From contig NZ_CANLCI010000015.1 in NCBI RefSeq assembly GCF_947489035.1, forward strand, positions 39,829-103,828: a DNA stretch of 64,000 nucleotides, given 5' to 3'. The position numbers were made by a program, and so were the translations under genes. The notes beneath the pieces were generated by a model. The model ran no database searches, had not been told where the DNA came from, and worked only from the letters and a program-made list of their open reading frames with translations. Below, piece by piece: positions 36,112-46,891 of the stretch. Positions within the stretch are counted from its first letter, which is position 1. Every line of letters starts with the position of its first letter. The stretch comes from an uncultured Ferrimonas sp. GTDB taxonomy: Bacteria; Pseudomonadota; Gammaproteobacteria; Enterobacterales; Shewanellaceae.

Positions 36112-38544
36112 ATGAGCAACCACACCATCAACGAATTCAACGCCAACTGGAATATTTCGCTCGATGCCAATGGCAACGAAGCGCAACCAGATGACGACAA
36201 CGGCACCGAGCTGGTGCCCGCAACCACCAAGCCAGACGTGCTGCCGGTGATGCCACTGCAAAATCGCCCATTTTTTCCAGCCCAAGTGATGCCCATTGCG
36301 GTGAAAGGTGGCGAGTGGGAATCCACCTTAAAAGCGGTGGAAGACAGTGAGCACAAATTGATGGTGCTGTTCCACACCAGCCAGCCCAATGCCGCAAACG
36401 GTGATTTGGATCTCGAACAGCTCGCCCAAACCGGTTGTGTGGTGCGGGTGCACCAGATTGATCCCACCGAAGATGGTCAATTTCAATTTGTGGCCGAAGG
36501 GGTCGATCGCGCCCATGTGCTGCGCTGGATAACCAAAGAGCAGCCTTATTTAGCCGAGATCAGCTACCCGATTGAGGAGCATCTCGAAAGCAAAGAGATC
36601 AAAGCCTACGCCATCGCCATCATCAAGGCGCTGAAAGAGCTGATCCCGCTCAATCCGCTCTACTCCGAAGAGTTAAAGCAATACCTTGAACGTTTTGGCC
36701 CAAGCGAACCGTCACCACTGACCGATTTTGGCGCCGCCATCACCACCGCCTCCACTGCCGAGCTGCAAGATGTGCTCGACACCGTCAGCCTGCTGCCCCG
36801 CATGCAGAAAGTGTTGGCGCTGCTGAAAAAAGAGCTGGATGCGGCCAAGGTGCACTCTGAGATCTCCCGTGAAGTGAATAAAAAGCTGGAGAAGCGCGAG
36901 CGCGAATTTTTCCTGCGGGAACAGCTGAAAGTTATCCAGCGGGAACTGGGCGTATCCAAAGACGATAAAACCGCCGACGTCGACGAGTTTCGTCAACGCA
37001 TTGAAGGCAAAATCCTGCCGGACGCAGTACAAAAGCGGTTTGATGAAGAGATCCAAAAACTGGCGGTGCTGGAAACCGGTTCGCCAGAGTACGCGGTAAC
37101 TCGCAGCTACCTTGATTGGCTGAGCCACGTACCTTGGGGCGTATTCAGCCAAGACAGCATCGAGCTCGCCAAGGCGCGCAAGGTATTGGATAAGCACCAC
37201 AACGGCTTAGACGATGTCAAAGAACGCATTCTGGAATTTCTGGCGGTGGGATCTTATAAAGGCGAGATCGGCGGTTCCATCATTTTGCTGGTGGGGCCAC
37301 CTGGGGTCGGTAAAACCTCGATTGGTAAATCCATTGCCGCCTGTTTAGGTCGTCCGTTTTATCGTTTCAGTGTTGGCGGCATGCGTGATGAAGCCGAGAT
37401 CAAAGGCCATCGCCGCACTTACATCGGTGCCATGCCAGGCAAGCTGGTGCAATCCCTGAAAGAATCCGAGGTGATGAACCCAGTGATCATGCTCGATGAG
37501 ATCGACAAAATGGGCAAAAGCTACCAAGGCGATCCCGCCTCGGCGCTGCTGGAAACCCTCGATCCCGAGCAAAACGTCGAGTTTCTTGATCACTACTTGG
37601 ATCTGCGCCTGGATCTGTCCAAAGCCCTGTTTGTGTGTACCGCCAACACCCTCGACAGCATTCCAGGGCCGCTGCTGGACCGGATGGACGTGATCCATCT
37701 GTCTGGCTATCTGGCAGAAGAAAAACTCGCCATTGCCAAACATCACCTGTGGCCACGCCAGCTGAAAAAAGCCGGTTTGAAGCGTTCGCAACTGAGGATC
37801 AGCGAACCAGCCCTGCGCGTTGTGATTGAAGGTTACGCCCGTGAAGCTGGGGTGCGTGCACTTGAAAAACAGCTGGCCAAACTGGTGCGTAAATCGGTGG
37901 TGAAACTGCTGGAAACCGAAACCGAGAAGCTGAGCATCGGCATCAAAGACATTGAACCAATGCTGGGGATGCCACGCTTTAAAAACGAAGAGGTGTTGGC
38001 CGGTAAAGGGATCGTCACCGGTTTGGCGTGGACCTCCATGGGCGGCGCCACCTTGCCCGTGGAAGCCCGCGTGGTGCACAACCAAAGCCGAACCTTAAAG
38101 CTGTCTGGCCAGTTGGGCGACGTAATGAAAGAGTCCGCTGGCATTGCCCACAACTACATCAGTGGGTGTTTGGCTCAGTTTGGCGCCGATCCTAGCTTCT
38201 ACGATAAAGCCTTTATCCACCTGCATGTGCCCGATGGCGCAACCCCAAAAGATGGCCCAAGTGCTGGGGTAACCATGGCCACCGCACTGTTGTCTTTAGC
38301 GCTGGATAAAGCCCCAAGGGCGGGAATGGCGATGACTGGCGAGCTGAGCCTCAGTGGCCAAGTGATGCCTGTGGGCGGCATTCGTGAAAAGATCATCGCC
38401 GCCAAACGGCAGAAAATCAACGCGGTGATCTTGCCGGAAGCCAACCGCAACGATTTCGAAGAGCTGCCGGATTACGTTAAAGCGGGGATTGAGGTGCATT
38501 TTGCCGAGCAATACCACCACGTAGCTGAATTAATGTTCCGTTAA
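36112..38544 (+). CDS. lon: ATP-dependent Lon protease
   Basis: This 810-residue LonA-type protease has an acidic N-terminal tail (about 1-40), a Lon N-domain ([20 protein letters not shown] onward), a helical linker with [18 protein letters not shown], and an AAA+ module with Walker [11 protein letters not shown] and Walker [11 protein letters not shown]. The protease domain carries catalytic Ser717 ([10 protein letters not shown]) and Lys760 ([12 protein letters not shown]). It is likely a second Lon-type protease, because it lacks the clpX/hupB context of the housekeeping lon, though only a genome search would show that. A sigma-32-like promoter suggests heat induction. No clear Shine-Dalgarno sequence precedes the ATG. 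Confidence 0.93.
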   Translation: MSNHTINEFNANWNISLDANGNEAQPDDDNGTELVPATTKPDVLPVMPLQNRPFFPAQVMPIAVKGGEWESTLKAVEDSEHKLMVLFHTSQPNAANGDLDLEQLAQTGCVVRVHQIDPTEDGQFQFVAEGVDRAHVLRWITKEQPYLAEISYPIEEHLESKEIKAYAIAIIKALKELIPLNPLYSEELKQYLERFGPSEPSPLTDFGAAITTASTAELQDVLDTVSLLPRMQKVLALLKKELDAAKVHSEISREVNKKLEKREREFFLREQLKVIQRELGVSKDDKTADVDEFRQRIEGKILPDAVQKRFDEEIQKLAVLETGSPEYAVTRSYLDWLSHVPWGVFSQDSIELAKARKVLDKHHNGLDDVKERILEFLAVGSYKGEIGGSIILLVGPPGVGKTSIGKSIAACLGRPFYRFSVGGMRDEAEIKGHRRTYIGAMPGKLVQSLKESEVMNPVIMLDEIDKMGKSYQGDPASALLETLDPEQNVEFLDHYLDLRLDLSKALFVCTANTLDSIPGPLLDRMDVIHLSGYLAEEKLAIAKHHLWPRQLKKAGLKRSQLRISEPALRVVIEGYAREAGVRALEKQLAKLVRKSVVKLLETETEKLSIGIKDIEPMLGMPRFKNEEVLAGKGIVTGLAWTSMGGATLPVEARVVHNQSRTLKLSGQLGDVMKESAGIAHNYISGCLAQFGADPSFYDKAFIHLHVPDGATPKDGPSAGVTMATALLSLALDKAPRAGMAMTGELSLSGQVMPVGGIREKIIAAKRQKINAVILPEANRNDFEELPDYVKAGIEVHFAEQYHHVAELMFR

Positions 38545-38586
38545 CCGGATCCGGCGCGGCTCTCTGCGCCCAGTCATCGACTCATC

Positions 38587-38610
38587 AAAGGAGGCTACGG
38601 CCTCCTTTTT
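38587..38610 (+). terminator. Terminator of lon
   Basis: AAGGAGGC pairs with GCCTCCTT around a short loop, followed by TTTTTGTTTTT. Confidence 0.9.
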
Positions 38611-38702
38611 GTTTTTCCTCGTGCTTTTACCCTACTGACTCATGCCTTAACTATGTTTACTGCACAGCTCTTTTCTGTGCAGTCACCAAGGATGGTCACG
38701 TC

Positions 38703-40529
38703 ATGACATGGTTGAACAATTTATCCATCACCAAAAAACAGGTACTGGCCACATTAAGCATCCTGTTTTTAATGCTGGTTGGTGCCGTTACCGCCTTGCA
38801 GCGGCAATCGACACTGGTGCAGACCTATCAAGATTTTCTCAATAGCGAAGTCTCCTATCGAGATCAGCTGATCAGCATCAACGGCAACATCACCAATCAG
38901 GTTGGGGCCTGGAATGCGCTGTTGATCCACAGCACCGACATCGCCAGCGCCCAAGCGCAACTGGGGGTGGTGGCCGAATACGAACAGAAAGTGCGGCTAC
39001 AGATGACCCAACTGCAGCAACAGGTAGCCCAGTCTCACCCCTTGATCGCCAGCCAGCTGTCCACATTTTTAGAGCAACACAATAAGATCAGCGAACAGTA
39101 CCGCAGTGCCATGACCAACGGTTTTGATATTGGCACCATCGATCAGGTGACCGCCCCCATGGCCAAAGCACTGAGCGAAGGGGTGGTCGCCACATTGGAT
39201 GAGCTGCAACGAGGCAATATGGCGAAGGTGAATACCATCTCGAATAATGCCAAACAATCGGTGTTGATTTCGGCCATCACCTTAGGCTTGGTGTTCTTGT
39301 TGGCCATTCCCGCAGGCATTTACATCTCTAACCACTTAATTGTGAATAAGATAAAAAGCCTTAACTGGTTTATCCGCAAGCTGGCTAAGCGCGATTTAAC
39401 CCAGCAATTGCCCCTTGAACAACAGGATGAATTAGGCGAATTAGCCGCCAACACCCGCAAACTGCAACAGCAAAGCTTAGAATTGCTTAATGGCCTTGCA
39501 GGCACCGCCGCCACCATTGATGACAAAGCCGTTACCTTGAAAGAGAACATCAACTACAACCGCGGCAAAATTCACCAGCAGAACGCCCAAACCCAAAGCA
39601 TCGCCAGCGCAACCACCGAGCTGGCCGCCAGCATCAACGAGATCGCTGAAACCGCCAACAACACCGCCGACAACATGGTCGCCACCGATCAACGTTTGCA
39701 AGAAGGCCGCAACGAACTGCGGGAAGTAAGCAACAACATCAACGAGTTGGAATTGCGGGTAAATCAAACCAACAGCGTGGTCAACCAACTGGCGGAACAA
39801 AGCACCGAAATTAATAAGATTTTGAATGTGATCCGCGAAATTGCGGATAAAACCAATCTGCTGGCGCTCAATGCGGCGATTGAAGCCGCGCGAGCCGGTG
39901 AGCAAGGCCGCGGTTTTGCGGTGGTGGCCGACGAAGTGCGCTCGCTGGCTTCGCGCACCCAAAATTCGGTTGAACAGATCCACAGCATTGTGGATCGCTT
40001 CCAAAGCGAATCCAACGAAGCCACCTTGGCCATCAGTGACAGCAAAAAATTTGCAACCTTCTGTGCCGAACAGGCGCAAACTGCAGCAACGAGCTTAGAA
40101 ACCGTCAGCAGCGACATCAGCCGGATCTCCCAATCCAACACCGAGATCGCCACTGCTGCGGGCCAACAAAATGCGGTGGTGAACGACATCAACCAGCGCC
40201 TGCACACCATCACTGAGATTGGCGACGATCTGGTGGAGCAAACCGACAGTACCTTGGTGTTAAGCGAAAAGATGACCGATCGCTCCATTCAGTTGCAGCA
40301 GATCATCGACACCTATCAATTCAATCAACCGTCCGACAGAGCGGTCGTGTCTGCCCCAGCTCGCAGCCACAGCCACAACCACAGCCACAAAAACACCACC
40401 TCAAATGGAGGTGGTGATATTCATGTCAATATGGAGCTGTTTAATCGAACTCCGATCCACACCAGCAGCTACGATGCTGACACCAACAGCGCTCAGCTCA
40501 TGTCGAAGCAGCCAGAGCGCACCACCTGA
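38703..40529 (+). CDS. Methyl-accepting chemotaxis protein
   Basis: This 608-residue receptor has an N-terminal membrane helix (about 14-33), a periplasmic four-helix-bundle-type sensor (about 34-185), a second membrane helix (about 187-207), a HAMP domain and a cytoplasmic signalling domain. The conserved tip reads [20 protein letters not shown] and continues AVVADEVR (about residues 385-415). The end is unusual: a His/Ser-rich stretch ([10 protein letters not shown]) and a 50-residue tail, with no CheR-binding pentapeptide. It overlaps the convergent GGDEF gene by 37 bp at the 3' end. The ligand is unknown. Confidence 0.93.
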   Translation: MTWLNNLSITKKQVLATLSILFLMLVGAVTALQRQSTLVQTYQDFLNSEVSYRDQLISINGNITNQVGAWNALLIHSTDIASAQAQLGVVAEYEQKVRLQMTQLQQQVAQSHPLIASQLSTFLEQHNKISEQYRSAMTNGFDIGTIDQVTAPMAKALSEGVVATLDELQRGNMAKVNTISNNAKQSVLISAITLGLVFLLAIPAGIYISNHLIVNKIKSLNWFIRKLAKRDLTQQLPLEQQDELGELAANTRKLQQQSLELLNGLAGTAATIDDKAVTLKENINYNRGKIHQQNAQTQSIASATTELAASINEIAETANNTADNMVATDQRLQEGRNELREVSNNINELELRVNQTNSVVNQLAEQSTEINKILNVIREIADKTNLLALNAAIEAARAGEQGRGFAVVADEVRSLASRTQNSVEQIHSIVDRFQSESNEATLAISDSKKFATFCAEQAQTAATSLETVSSDISRISQSNTEIATAAGQQNAVVNDINQRLHTITEIGDDLVEQTDSTLVLSEKMTDRSIQLQQIIDTYQFNQPSDRAVVSAPARSHSHNHSHKNTTSNGGGDIHVNMELFNRTPIHTSSYDADTNSAQLMSKQPERTT

Positions 40530-41743
40530 TTACGGCCTAACTCTTTGGCGTCGTACAACAGTTGATCCGCCACCGCCAACGCTTGCGTAAGGTTGTCCTG
40601 CATCACATCGGTTACCCCAGCGCTAAAGGTCACTCTGATGTCACCGGCGCTGGTATTAACCGGCGCCAAAGCCATGTTGTGGCGAATGGTATCAACCAAC
40701 AGCTCCGCTTGAGCCGCATCCATTCCTTCCATCACAATAAAGAACTCTTCCCCGCCCGTTCTGGCCAACAAGAATCGATCTAAACCCGCCTTTAACGTGT
40801 TGGCCAGCGCCTGTAACACCTCATCACCTACATTGTGGCCGTAGGTGTCGTTAACCTTTTTAAAGAAATCCACATCCACCACCGCCACCGACAGCGGATG
40901 CTGCTTGGCTTTGGCCTCTTGGTATATGTCATTGCCGTGATCAAAAAAGTAGCGGCGGTTATACAACCCAGTAAGCACGTCTTTCTCGGCCATATCTCGG
41001 ATCAAGTTCACTCGCTCGATGCGCTCAATGCTTTGGTGAATGCGGCAGTAAAACTCGTCATTCACAAACGGCTTGTGCAAAAAGTCGTTGGCGCCATTTT
41101 TGATGAAATTGGATGACAAATAAGGATCATTGGCGCTGGATAAGCCAATCACGCACAACTGATCTTCATCAAACTGCTTACGCAATTGCTGCACCAACGT
41201 AATGCCATCCATGTTCGGCATCTGATAATCGGTGATCACTAAGCTGATGTCGGGGTATTCGCCCACTTGCGCCAGTGCCTGCTCGCCATCTTCGGCTTCG
41301 CAAATTTGGTAGCGATGCCGCAACAGCAAGTTGCACATCATCCGCCGAATGGTGGCGGAATCGTCCACGACTAAGACTCTGTGGCTGGGGTTATTCAGCA
41401 AGCGCAGCATCAACGACAGCGCAAATTGATAGGACTGTAAGCCCTCTTTTACGATCACATCCACCGCACCATCACTGAGCAACTGCTTACGCACTTCTGG
41501 CAAGTCTTGCTCTAAAAACACAATGGTTGGCAAGCCACTATTAAGCAGCTGCTGTGGGTTATCCAGTGATTTGTATTCCACCAGCAACGCTTTGTACTGC
41601 CCCAATAAGGTATCGGCACATTGATTTGCTTGCTGCATGTTAAGACAAAACTTAGCCGACAGTTCAGGGATCCTATTCAGCAGATAACGCAGAACTTTAA
41701 CCACTTCCGGTTGGTCTTCAACGATCAGTATATTTTCGGCCAC
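40493..41743 (-). CDS. REC-REC-GGDEF diguanylate cyclase
   Basis: This 416-residue protein has two receiver domains and a GGDEF domain. The first receiver (about 1-120) starts [12 protein letters not shown] but has Glu in place of the usual phosphoacceptor Asp ([10 protein letters not shown]). The second receiver is complete ([14 protein letters not shown] and [12 protein letters not shown]). The GGDEF domain reads [12 protein letters not shown], an active-type motif, with [20 protein letters not shown] before it; no I-site RxxD is present. It should make c-di-GMP under control of a phosphorelay. I chose GTG at 41743, with GGAG about 9 bases upstream; the longer frame from 41791 adds a Ser/Arg-rich leader with no site. 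Confidence 0.9.
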   Translation of the reverse strand: MAENILIVEDQPEVVKVLRYLLNRIPELSAKFCLNMQQANQCADTLLGQYKALLVEYKSLDNPQQLLNSGLPTIVFLEQDLPEVRKQLLSDGAVDVIVKEGLQSYQFALSLMLRLLNNPSHRVLVVDDSATIRRMMCNLLLRHRYQICEAEDGEQALAQVGEYPDISLVITDYQMPNMDGITLVQQLRKQFDEDQLCVIGLSSANDPYLSSNFIKNGANDFLHKPFVNDEFYCRIHQSIERIERVNLIRDMAEKDVLTGLYNRRYFFDHGNDIYQEAKAKQHPLSVAVVDVDFFKKVNDTYGHNVGDEVLQALANTLKAGLDRFLLARTGGEEFFIVMEGMDAAQAELLVDTIRHNMALAPVNTSAGDIRVTFSAGVTDVMQDNLTQALAVADQLLYDAKELGRNQVVRSGCFDMS

Positions 41744-41949
41744 TTTACGCTCCCTCGTGTTAGCCAGACTGTCACTGCTAAGCCTAGTCAACCAGAGCCA
41801 TTTCAGGGGTTAATGCCGGTTTCACGCCCCCATTCCGTGCAATTTGTGCGCGATGCCACTCTGCTGACAAAGCTTTACACTTATCGCCCTTGAAAGGCCC
41901 TAAGCCGAACCCCATTATTTTTACTCTAGTGTTCGGCAAAGGAGTCGAA

Positions 41950-42705
41950 ATGAGAAAGTATTTAAAGACAGCATTAGCGATGCTGTTAATGGTGGGGCAA
42001 ACCTCCGCACCACTGGCCTCTCAATCCCAATTTGAACAACAAGCACGAGGCGACGACAGCGTTGCCGAGCAGCGCCGCTTCCACCAAGGCAACGTGCTTG
42101 AGTCCATCAGCTCTTACCAAACCTACCAGCCAAAGCAAGCGCTGGCCGACTTCGACCAATTGCATCAACAAGCGCAGCAAGCCCAAACTGAATTGGCGAT
42201 GCTAACCCAAAAAAGCGCCTATTTGTCTGCTACCCAAGCGTTGATCCCAGCGGTAAAATCGGAACAACGCGCGCAAGCGAAACTCACGGCTGATTTAGGT
42301 GGCGATGTGAGCCGCTTAACCGATTTGGCCCGCAGCTCTTTAGTGGCCGACGACATTGACGGAGTGGTTCGCGCTTACCGACAAATCAGCAAAGAAGTTG
42401 AGGTCATTCGGGTAAAGAATCGCTTCGCAACCCCGAAAGCCAACGGTTACCGCGACATGAACTTAGTGGTGCGACTGCCCTACTCTGGCCACCTGGCCGA
42501 AGTGCAGATCCACTTAACCGAAATCGCCGCCATTAAAAATGGCCCAGAACATGACATCTACCAGCAGATCCAACACATTGAACGCAGCAGCAGTCCGTTA
42601 ACGGAGTTTGATAACGCTAGGATCAGCAAACTGAGGCAGCAATCAAGCCTGATGTATCAACAGGCGTGGCGAGATTACATCGCCCCCGTTCGCCAAGTGA
42701 GTTAA
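41950..42705 (+). CDS. Exported RelA/SpoT-fold protein
   Basis: This 251-residue protein has a signal peptide (MRKYLKTALAMLLMVGQTSA, cut near residue 24) and then a helical region. From about residue 115 it matches the RelA/SpoT synthetase fold: LTDLARSSLVADDIDGVVRA, RVKNRFATPKANGYRDMNLV and HLAEVQIHLTEIAAIK. The equivalent of the RxKD active-site motif is altered (RVKNRFA), so classic (p)ppGpp synthesis is doubtful. The start at 41950 has AAAGGAG 7 bases upstream and gives a normal signal peptide; the frame from 41890 is discounted. A periplasmic location for this nucleotide-handling fold is odd. The function is unknown. Confidence 0.75.
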   Translation: MRKYLKTALAMLLMVGQTSAPLASQSQFEQQARGDDSVAEQRRFHQGNVLESISSYQTYQPKQALADFDQLHQQAQQAQTELAMLTQKSAYLSATQALIPAVKSEQRAQAKLTADLGGDVSRLTDLARSSLVADDIDGVVRAYRQISKEVEVIRVKNRFATPKANGYRDMNLVVRLPYSGHLAEVQIHLTEIAAIKNGPEHDIYQQIQHIERSSSPLTEFDNARISKLRQQSSLMYQQAWRDYIAPVRQVS

Positions 42706-42713
42706 TGGGTAAT

Positions 42714-42741
42714 AAAAAAGGAGCCGATTGGCTCCTTTTTT
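42714..42741. terminator. Bidirectional terminator
   Basis: AAAAAAGGAGCC pairs with GGCTCCTTTTTT around GATT between two convergent genes. Confidence 0.93.
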
Positions 42742-42766
42742 GCAATTAAATTGCCGCATTGTTGCA

Positions 42767-43246
42767 TCAGCGCCGCAGTAATAAGGGGTCATCCACCGCC
42801 ACGTAACGGTTGGCCGAGTCCACGAGCGCCTTGGCTGTTAATTCCGCCACCCCATACACCTCCACTTCCACCCCATATTTATCCCGTAAGTGGTGTGCCA
42901 AGATGGCAAAATCACCGTCGCCAGACAGCAAGATAACCACATCCACATCACGGCCGTATTCCAGCGCGTCAATGGTGATGCCCACATCCCAGTCGCCCTT
43001 GGCACTGCCATCGGCACGGCGGATGTAAGGTTTTAATTTCACCTCAAAGCCGATGCCACGCAAAATGTTTTGAAACTGGCGCTGTTTTTCATCGCCACCG
43101 TCGGTGGCATAGGCAAACGCATTCACCACTTGCCGATTGGCGGTGGCCTGCGCCCAAAATTGGTTGTAATCAAAGTGGCAACCAAAGGCTTGGCGCGTGG
43201 TGTAATAGACGTTTTGTACGTCAACAAGGATCAAAACCGATTGCAT
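42767..43246 (-). CDS. NYN (PIN-like) domain RNase, LabA/DUF88 type
   Basis: This 159-residue protein is a single NYN domain, a PIN-like nuclease fold. The acidic residues expected at the active site lie in LILVDVQNVYYT, KGDWDVGITIDAL and LLSGDGDFAILAHHL. Proteins of this group cleave RNA in several systems, but the substrate here is unknown. TAAGG lies 8 bases before the ATG. It diverges from another NYN gene 282 bp away. Confidence 0.85.
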   Translation of the reverse strand: MQSVLILVDVQNVYYTTRQAFGCHFDYNQFWAQATANRQVVNAFAYATDGGDEKQRQFQNILRGIGFEVKLKPYIRRADGSAKGDWDVGITIDALEYGRDVDVVILLSGDGDFAILAHHLRDKYGVEVEVYGVAELTAKALVDSANRYVAVDDPLLLRR

Positions 43247-43528
43247 TGGGGCCTTAGCTGCGGATCACAATATAGGGCTATAGCTTACCGAAAATCAGCG
43301 CCACTGGGGCAACGGATTTCCCGCTAACCGGCGATTAAATCAATCGACCCTTGATATCGCACCGTTCCCGAGCATGGTCGCGGCCGTCATCCACGTTAGT
43401 GGGGTACGAATAACAACACATCAAGCGTAACAACCGCGCAAACGCATTGAAGTAGCAGCGTAAATACGGCAGTGTGGCCTGAACAACTACGGTAATAAAT
43501 TTACGGCAGCGCTCCTCAAAGGTATTGC

Positions 43529-44290
43529 ATGAAAGATTTAGATGATCATAAGAAAATTGCGGTTCTTATCGATGCTGATAATGCCCAATATTCAAAAGTG
43601 AAAGCCATTATTGATGAGATATCAGCCCACGGGCATGTGGTGATCAAACGCGCCTACGGTGACTGGTCATCTGAATACTTAAAAAACTGGAAGCAGAGTT
43701 TGAACGAGCTGGCGATCCAACCGATCCAGCAATTTGCCTACACCACCGGTAAAAACTCCACCGATGCCTCGATGATCATCGATGCCATGGATCTGTTGTA
43801 TTCTGACAAGTTCGATGCGTTTGCGTTGGTTTCAAGCGACAGCGATTTCACCAAACTGGCGTCACGACTGCGCGAATCGGAGATCTTTGTGTTTGGGGTA
43901 GGGGAAAAGAAAACCCCAATCTCGTTTCGAAACGCCTGTGATGATTTCATCTTTACCGAAAACCTCGCCCAAGAAGAGACCAAACCCAAAGCGAAGTTTG
44001 ATGCCAACCGCGCCCCTAGCACCCCAGAAACGCAAAACATCAGTGAAACGGCCGAGCTGATCCCATTGCTTAAGCAAGCTTGGAAAAAATACCAAGACGA
44101 CGAAGGCTGGGCCAACATCGCCGCCGCCGGCAGTTTTGTAAAACGGCTCAAGCCCGACTTCGATCCTCGCTCTTACGGGGAAACAAAGCTGCCGGACATC
44201 ATCGCCACCTTAAATAGCGACTTTGAAATGACCAAATTTAAAGGCAAAGGGGTTGTGAATATCGTTGCTTATCGACCGCTAACTAAATAA
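43529..44290 (+). CDS. NYN domain protein with OST-HTH/LOTUS domain
   Basis: This 253-residue protein pairs an N-terminal NYN nuclease domain (AVLIDADNAQYSKVK, KNSTDASMIIDAMDLLYS and ALVSSDSDFTKLASRL) with a C-terminal winged-helix domain (about 175-250) whose pattern ETAELIPLLKQAWKKYQDDE and RSYGETKLPDII resembles OST-HTH/LOTUS modules that bind RNA. The combination is typical of NYN_1-LOTUS proteins. It lies head to head with the NYN gene at 42767. Its role is unknown; RNA turnover is the likely theme. Confidence 0.85.
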   Translation: MKDLDDHKKIAVLIDADNAQYSKVKAIIDEISAHGHVVIKRAYGDWSSEYLKNWKQSLNELAIQPIQQFAYTTGKNSTDASMIIDAMDLLYSDKFDAFALVSSDSDFTKLASRLRESEIFVFGVGEKKTPISFRNACDDFIFTENLAQEETKPKAKFDANRAPSTPETQNISETAELIPLLKQAWKKYQDDEGWANIAAAGSFVKRLKPDFDPRSYGETKLPDIIATLNSDFEMTKFKGKGVVNIVAYRPLTK

Positions 44291-44346
44291 CACGCCTTCC
44301 CATAGGAATGAGCCACCCGCGCTGCAACATCGCTTTGTTGCAGCCT

Positions 44347-44868
44347 TTAGACCCCGTAGTAACGCAGATAAAGTGACAACGCCCATTCCGGCATATACCC
44401 CACCCGCTTAGACAACACCGTGCCACTGCCATCGACAATTAAGTAGGTGGGAAACGCCACCAACCCCAACTGTTGCTGCAATACCCGATCCCCCACTAAC
44501 ACCCCCGTTGGCGCGGGCTCAAACTGCCCAACAAATTCGCTGATCTCGCCAATGCTTTGATAATCCAAAGCAACCGGAGTTACCCGAAAGCCTTGCTGCT
44601 GCCACGATTGCAACTGCGGGAAAGTAACTTTACAGATGTGGCACCAAGGCGCGAACAGATACAGCAGTTGGGTTTGCGACTGCAACAGCGGTGTTGGATT
44701 ATGATCGGGTTGCGCCAATTGCGGCAAGGTCACGGCGGGCACTCCCGCCAGCGGGGCTGACATCATTAACCCTCGGGCCCAGCCGCCAAGCCACAGCCCA
44801 AGCAAAAGCACCAACGCCCATAGGCTCAGCTCTTTTAACCCGCGCCACACTCGATTGTTGATCGCCAT
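44347..44868 (-). CDS. Membrane-anchored thioredoxin-like protein
   Basis: This 173-residue protein has a single N-terminal membrane helix (LSLWALVLLLGLWLGGW) and a periplasmic TlpA/DsbE-like thioredoxin domain with the redox motif CxxC (APWCHICKVTFPQL, Cys-His-Ile-Cys). A cis-Pro loop is visible in VAFPTYLIVDG. AAGGAGT precedes the ATG. It is likely a thiol-disulfide oxidoreductase of the ScsD type, though partners such as DsbD or ScsB are not nearby. It ends just after the convergent NYN-LOTUS gene. Confidence 0.85.
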   Translation of the reverse strand: MAINNRVWRGLKELSLWALVLLLGLWLGGWARGLMMSAPLAGVPAVTLPQLAQPDHNPTPLLQSQTQLLYLFAPWCHICKVTFPQLQSWQQQGFRVTPVALDYQSIGEISEFVGQFEPAPTGVLVGDRVLQQQLGLVAFPTYLIVDGSGTVLSKRVGYMPEWALSLYLRYYGV

Positions 44869-44973
44869 GCTCAGTCTTACTCCTTAGGCTTGTTCTTAAT
44901 TCGCGTATTTCGTGCGCTAAATAGCACAACGGCCTGCATAAGCAGACCGTTAATTTGGCTGACAAGTTACACC

Positions 44974-45981
44974 TTATTCTGGTTTGGTTAAGCCAAAGTG
45001 CAGATAGGTGCGATCAGACACGATACGGCCACGGGGCGTACGCTGCAAAAAACCTTGCTGGATCAAAAATGGCTCCAGCACATCTTCGATGGTTTCACGC
45101 TCTTCACCAATCGCGGCGGCTAAGTTTTCTAACCCGACAGGGCCACCGTTAAACTTATCGATAATGGTGGTCAGCAACTTGCGGTCAAGATAATCAAAGC
45201 CCTCTTTATCCACATCAAGTAGATTCAAAGCGCCAGCGGCCACCTCTTCGGTAATGCGACCGTCGTATTTTACTTCGGCGAAATCACGCACACGGCGTAA
45301 CAATCGATTGGCGATCCGCGGGGTGCCACGGCTGCGACGGGCGATTTCAATCGCGCCGTTTGCATCAATATCCAAATTCAGCTGTTCGGCACTGCGGCCA
45401 ACAATGGTGGTGAGATCCTTAACGTTGTAAAACTCTAACCGCAGCGGAATGCCAAAACGCGCCCGTAATGGCGCGGTTAATGCGCCGGCACGGGTGGTGG
45501 CGCCCACCAGAGTAAACGGCGGCAGATCCAGCTTAATCGACCGAGCGGCTGGGCCTTCGCCAATCATGATATCAAGCTGGTAATCTTCCATCGCCGAATA
45601 GAGGATCTCCTCAACCACGGGGCTAAGACGATGGATCTCATCAATAAACAGCACATCGTGGGCTTCTAGGTTGGTCAGCATAGCCGCCAAATCGCCGGCT
45701 TTTTCCAGCACCGGCCCCGAGGTGGATTTAATGCTAACCCCCATCTCGTTTGCCACAATGTTTGCAAGGGTGGTTTTACCCAGCCCCGGCGGGCCAAAGA
45801 TCAACAGATGATCCAAGGCTTCACCCCGTAAGCGTGCCGCTTGGATAAAGATATCCAACTGCCCTTTCGCTTCCGCTTGGCCGGTATAATCCCCCAGCAT
45901 TTTCGGCCGCATGGCACGGTCGATCACTTCCTCTTCCCGGCTTTCTACCGGTGCCGCCACCAGGCGATCTGCTTCAATCAT
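44974..45981 (-). CDS. ruvB: Holliday junction helicase subunit RuvB
   Basis: This 335-residue AAA+ motor drives branch migration of Holliday junctions with RuvA. Walker A is [17 protein letters not shown], Walker [12 protein letters not shown], and sensor 1 [19 protein letters not shown]. The winged-helix domain ends the protein. It lies 28 bp after ruvA. Confidence 0.98.
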   Translation of the reverse strand: MIEADRLVAAPVESREEEVIDRAMRPKMLGDYTGQAEAKGQLDIFIQAARLRGEALDHLLIFGPPGLGKTTLANIVANEMGVSIKSTSGPVLEKAGDLAAMLTNLEAHDVLFIDEIHRLSPVVEEILYSAMEDYQLDIMIGEGPAARSIKLDLPPFTLVGATTRAGALTAPLRARFGIPLRLEFYNVKDLTTIVGRSAEQLNLDIDANGAIEIARRSRGTPRIANRLLRRVRDFAEVKYDGRITEEVAAGALNLLDVDKEGFDYLDRKLLTTIIDKFNGGPVGLENLAAAIGEERETIEDVLEPFLIQQGFLQRTPRGRIVSDRTYLHFGLTKPE

Positions 45982-46009
45982 CTGTCTGCCTTGCTAGAGA
46001 CGCCAACGC

Positions 46010-46630
46010 TTACAGCATCGCTTTAAGCGCGTCTTTAATAATCTGTTCCGAGCTTAACCCCGGTGCGGCTACCTTGGCCACCACTTTGGTGGCTGCCGCC
46101 GCTTTGTAACCCAGCGCAACCAAGGCTGCGATGGCGTCTTCTTCTGGATCCGGTTGGGTCGTGAACGGGTTGTCTTGGGCGTTGCCTGCAAGGCGATCGG
46201 CGTATGGGGTCAACAGCGGTGCACTGAAGTTTTTCAAGCGATCGCGCATCTCAACCACCAAACGCTCGGCGGTTTTCTTGCCAACACCAGGGATCTTAGT
46301 TAAGCCAACCACGTTTTCCGCCTGCACCGCATCCACAAACTGTTCCGCTGACATGCCCGACATGATCGCCAGTGCCATCTTCGGGCCAACCCCGTTGGTC
46401 TTAATCAGTTCGCGGAACAGCGCACGCTCCTCTTTGCTGTTAAAGCCATACAGCAGCTGCGCGTCTTCACGCACCACAAAGTGGATCACCACGGTAATTT
46501 CGGCGCCGACCTCTGGCAGGTTGTAGAAACAGGTCATTGGCATCTGTACTTCGTAGCCAACACCAGCGCACTCAATCACCACCTCTGGTGCGGTTTTCTC
46601 AACCAATTGTCCTCGTAAACGTCCAATCAC
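46010..46630 (-). CDS. ruvA: Holliday junction DNA-binding subunit RuvA
   Basis: This 206-residue protein binds four-way junctions and loads RuvB. It has an OB-fold N-terminus ([12 protein letters not shown]), two helix-hairpin-helix motifs ([16 protein letters not shown] and [20 protein letters not shown]) and the small C-terminal RuvB-contacting domain. An SOS box lies 49 bp upstream. Confidence 0.98.
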   Translation of the reverse strand: MIGRLRGQLVEKTAPEVVIECAGVGYEVQMPMTCFYNLPEVGAEITVVIHFVVREDAQLLYGFNSKEERALFRELIKTNGVGPKMALAIMSGMSAEQFVDAVQAENVVGLTKIPGVGKKTAERLVVEMRDRLKNFSAPLLTPYADRLAGNAQDNPFTTQPDPEEDAIAALVALGYKAAAATKVVAKVAAPGLSSEQIIKDALKAML

Positions 46631-46678
46631 GGGTTGCCTCTCCTAATCACTTGCCCAGCGCAGTGGCGTTGCCAACCA

Positions 46679-46694
46679 CTGTTCATATTTACAG
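46679..46694 (-). promoter_or_regulatory. LexA (SOS) box upstream of ruvA
   Basis: CTGTTCATATTTACAG is a perfect CTGT-N8-ACAG LexA box. Its position fits SOS control of ruvAB; it is also within the region upstream of the divergent GGDEF gene. Confidence 0.88.
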
Positions 46695-46891
46695 TGGTTG
46701 CGATACTAACGGTTTTTCCGGTTGCCGTCACCCTTTACCCCACAGACATGGGAGCAAACGGCACCTCAGCCCACAATCGCCGCGGTAGCCACCCGTGCTC
46801 GGTTGTCAGCTACGTCGCAGTAATTAAGATTAACTTGTTAAATTGTCTATAGTTATCCACTAGAAATGGATATCGAGTAAGGATGCTCACT

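Noticed and set aside
37345..38085. Minus-strand frame of 246 residues inside lon
   Set aside because: It is antisense to the well-conserved AAA+ and protease parts of Lon; its His/Gln-rich composition is typical of a shadow frame.
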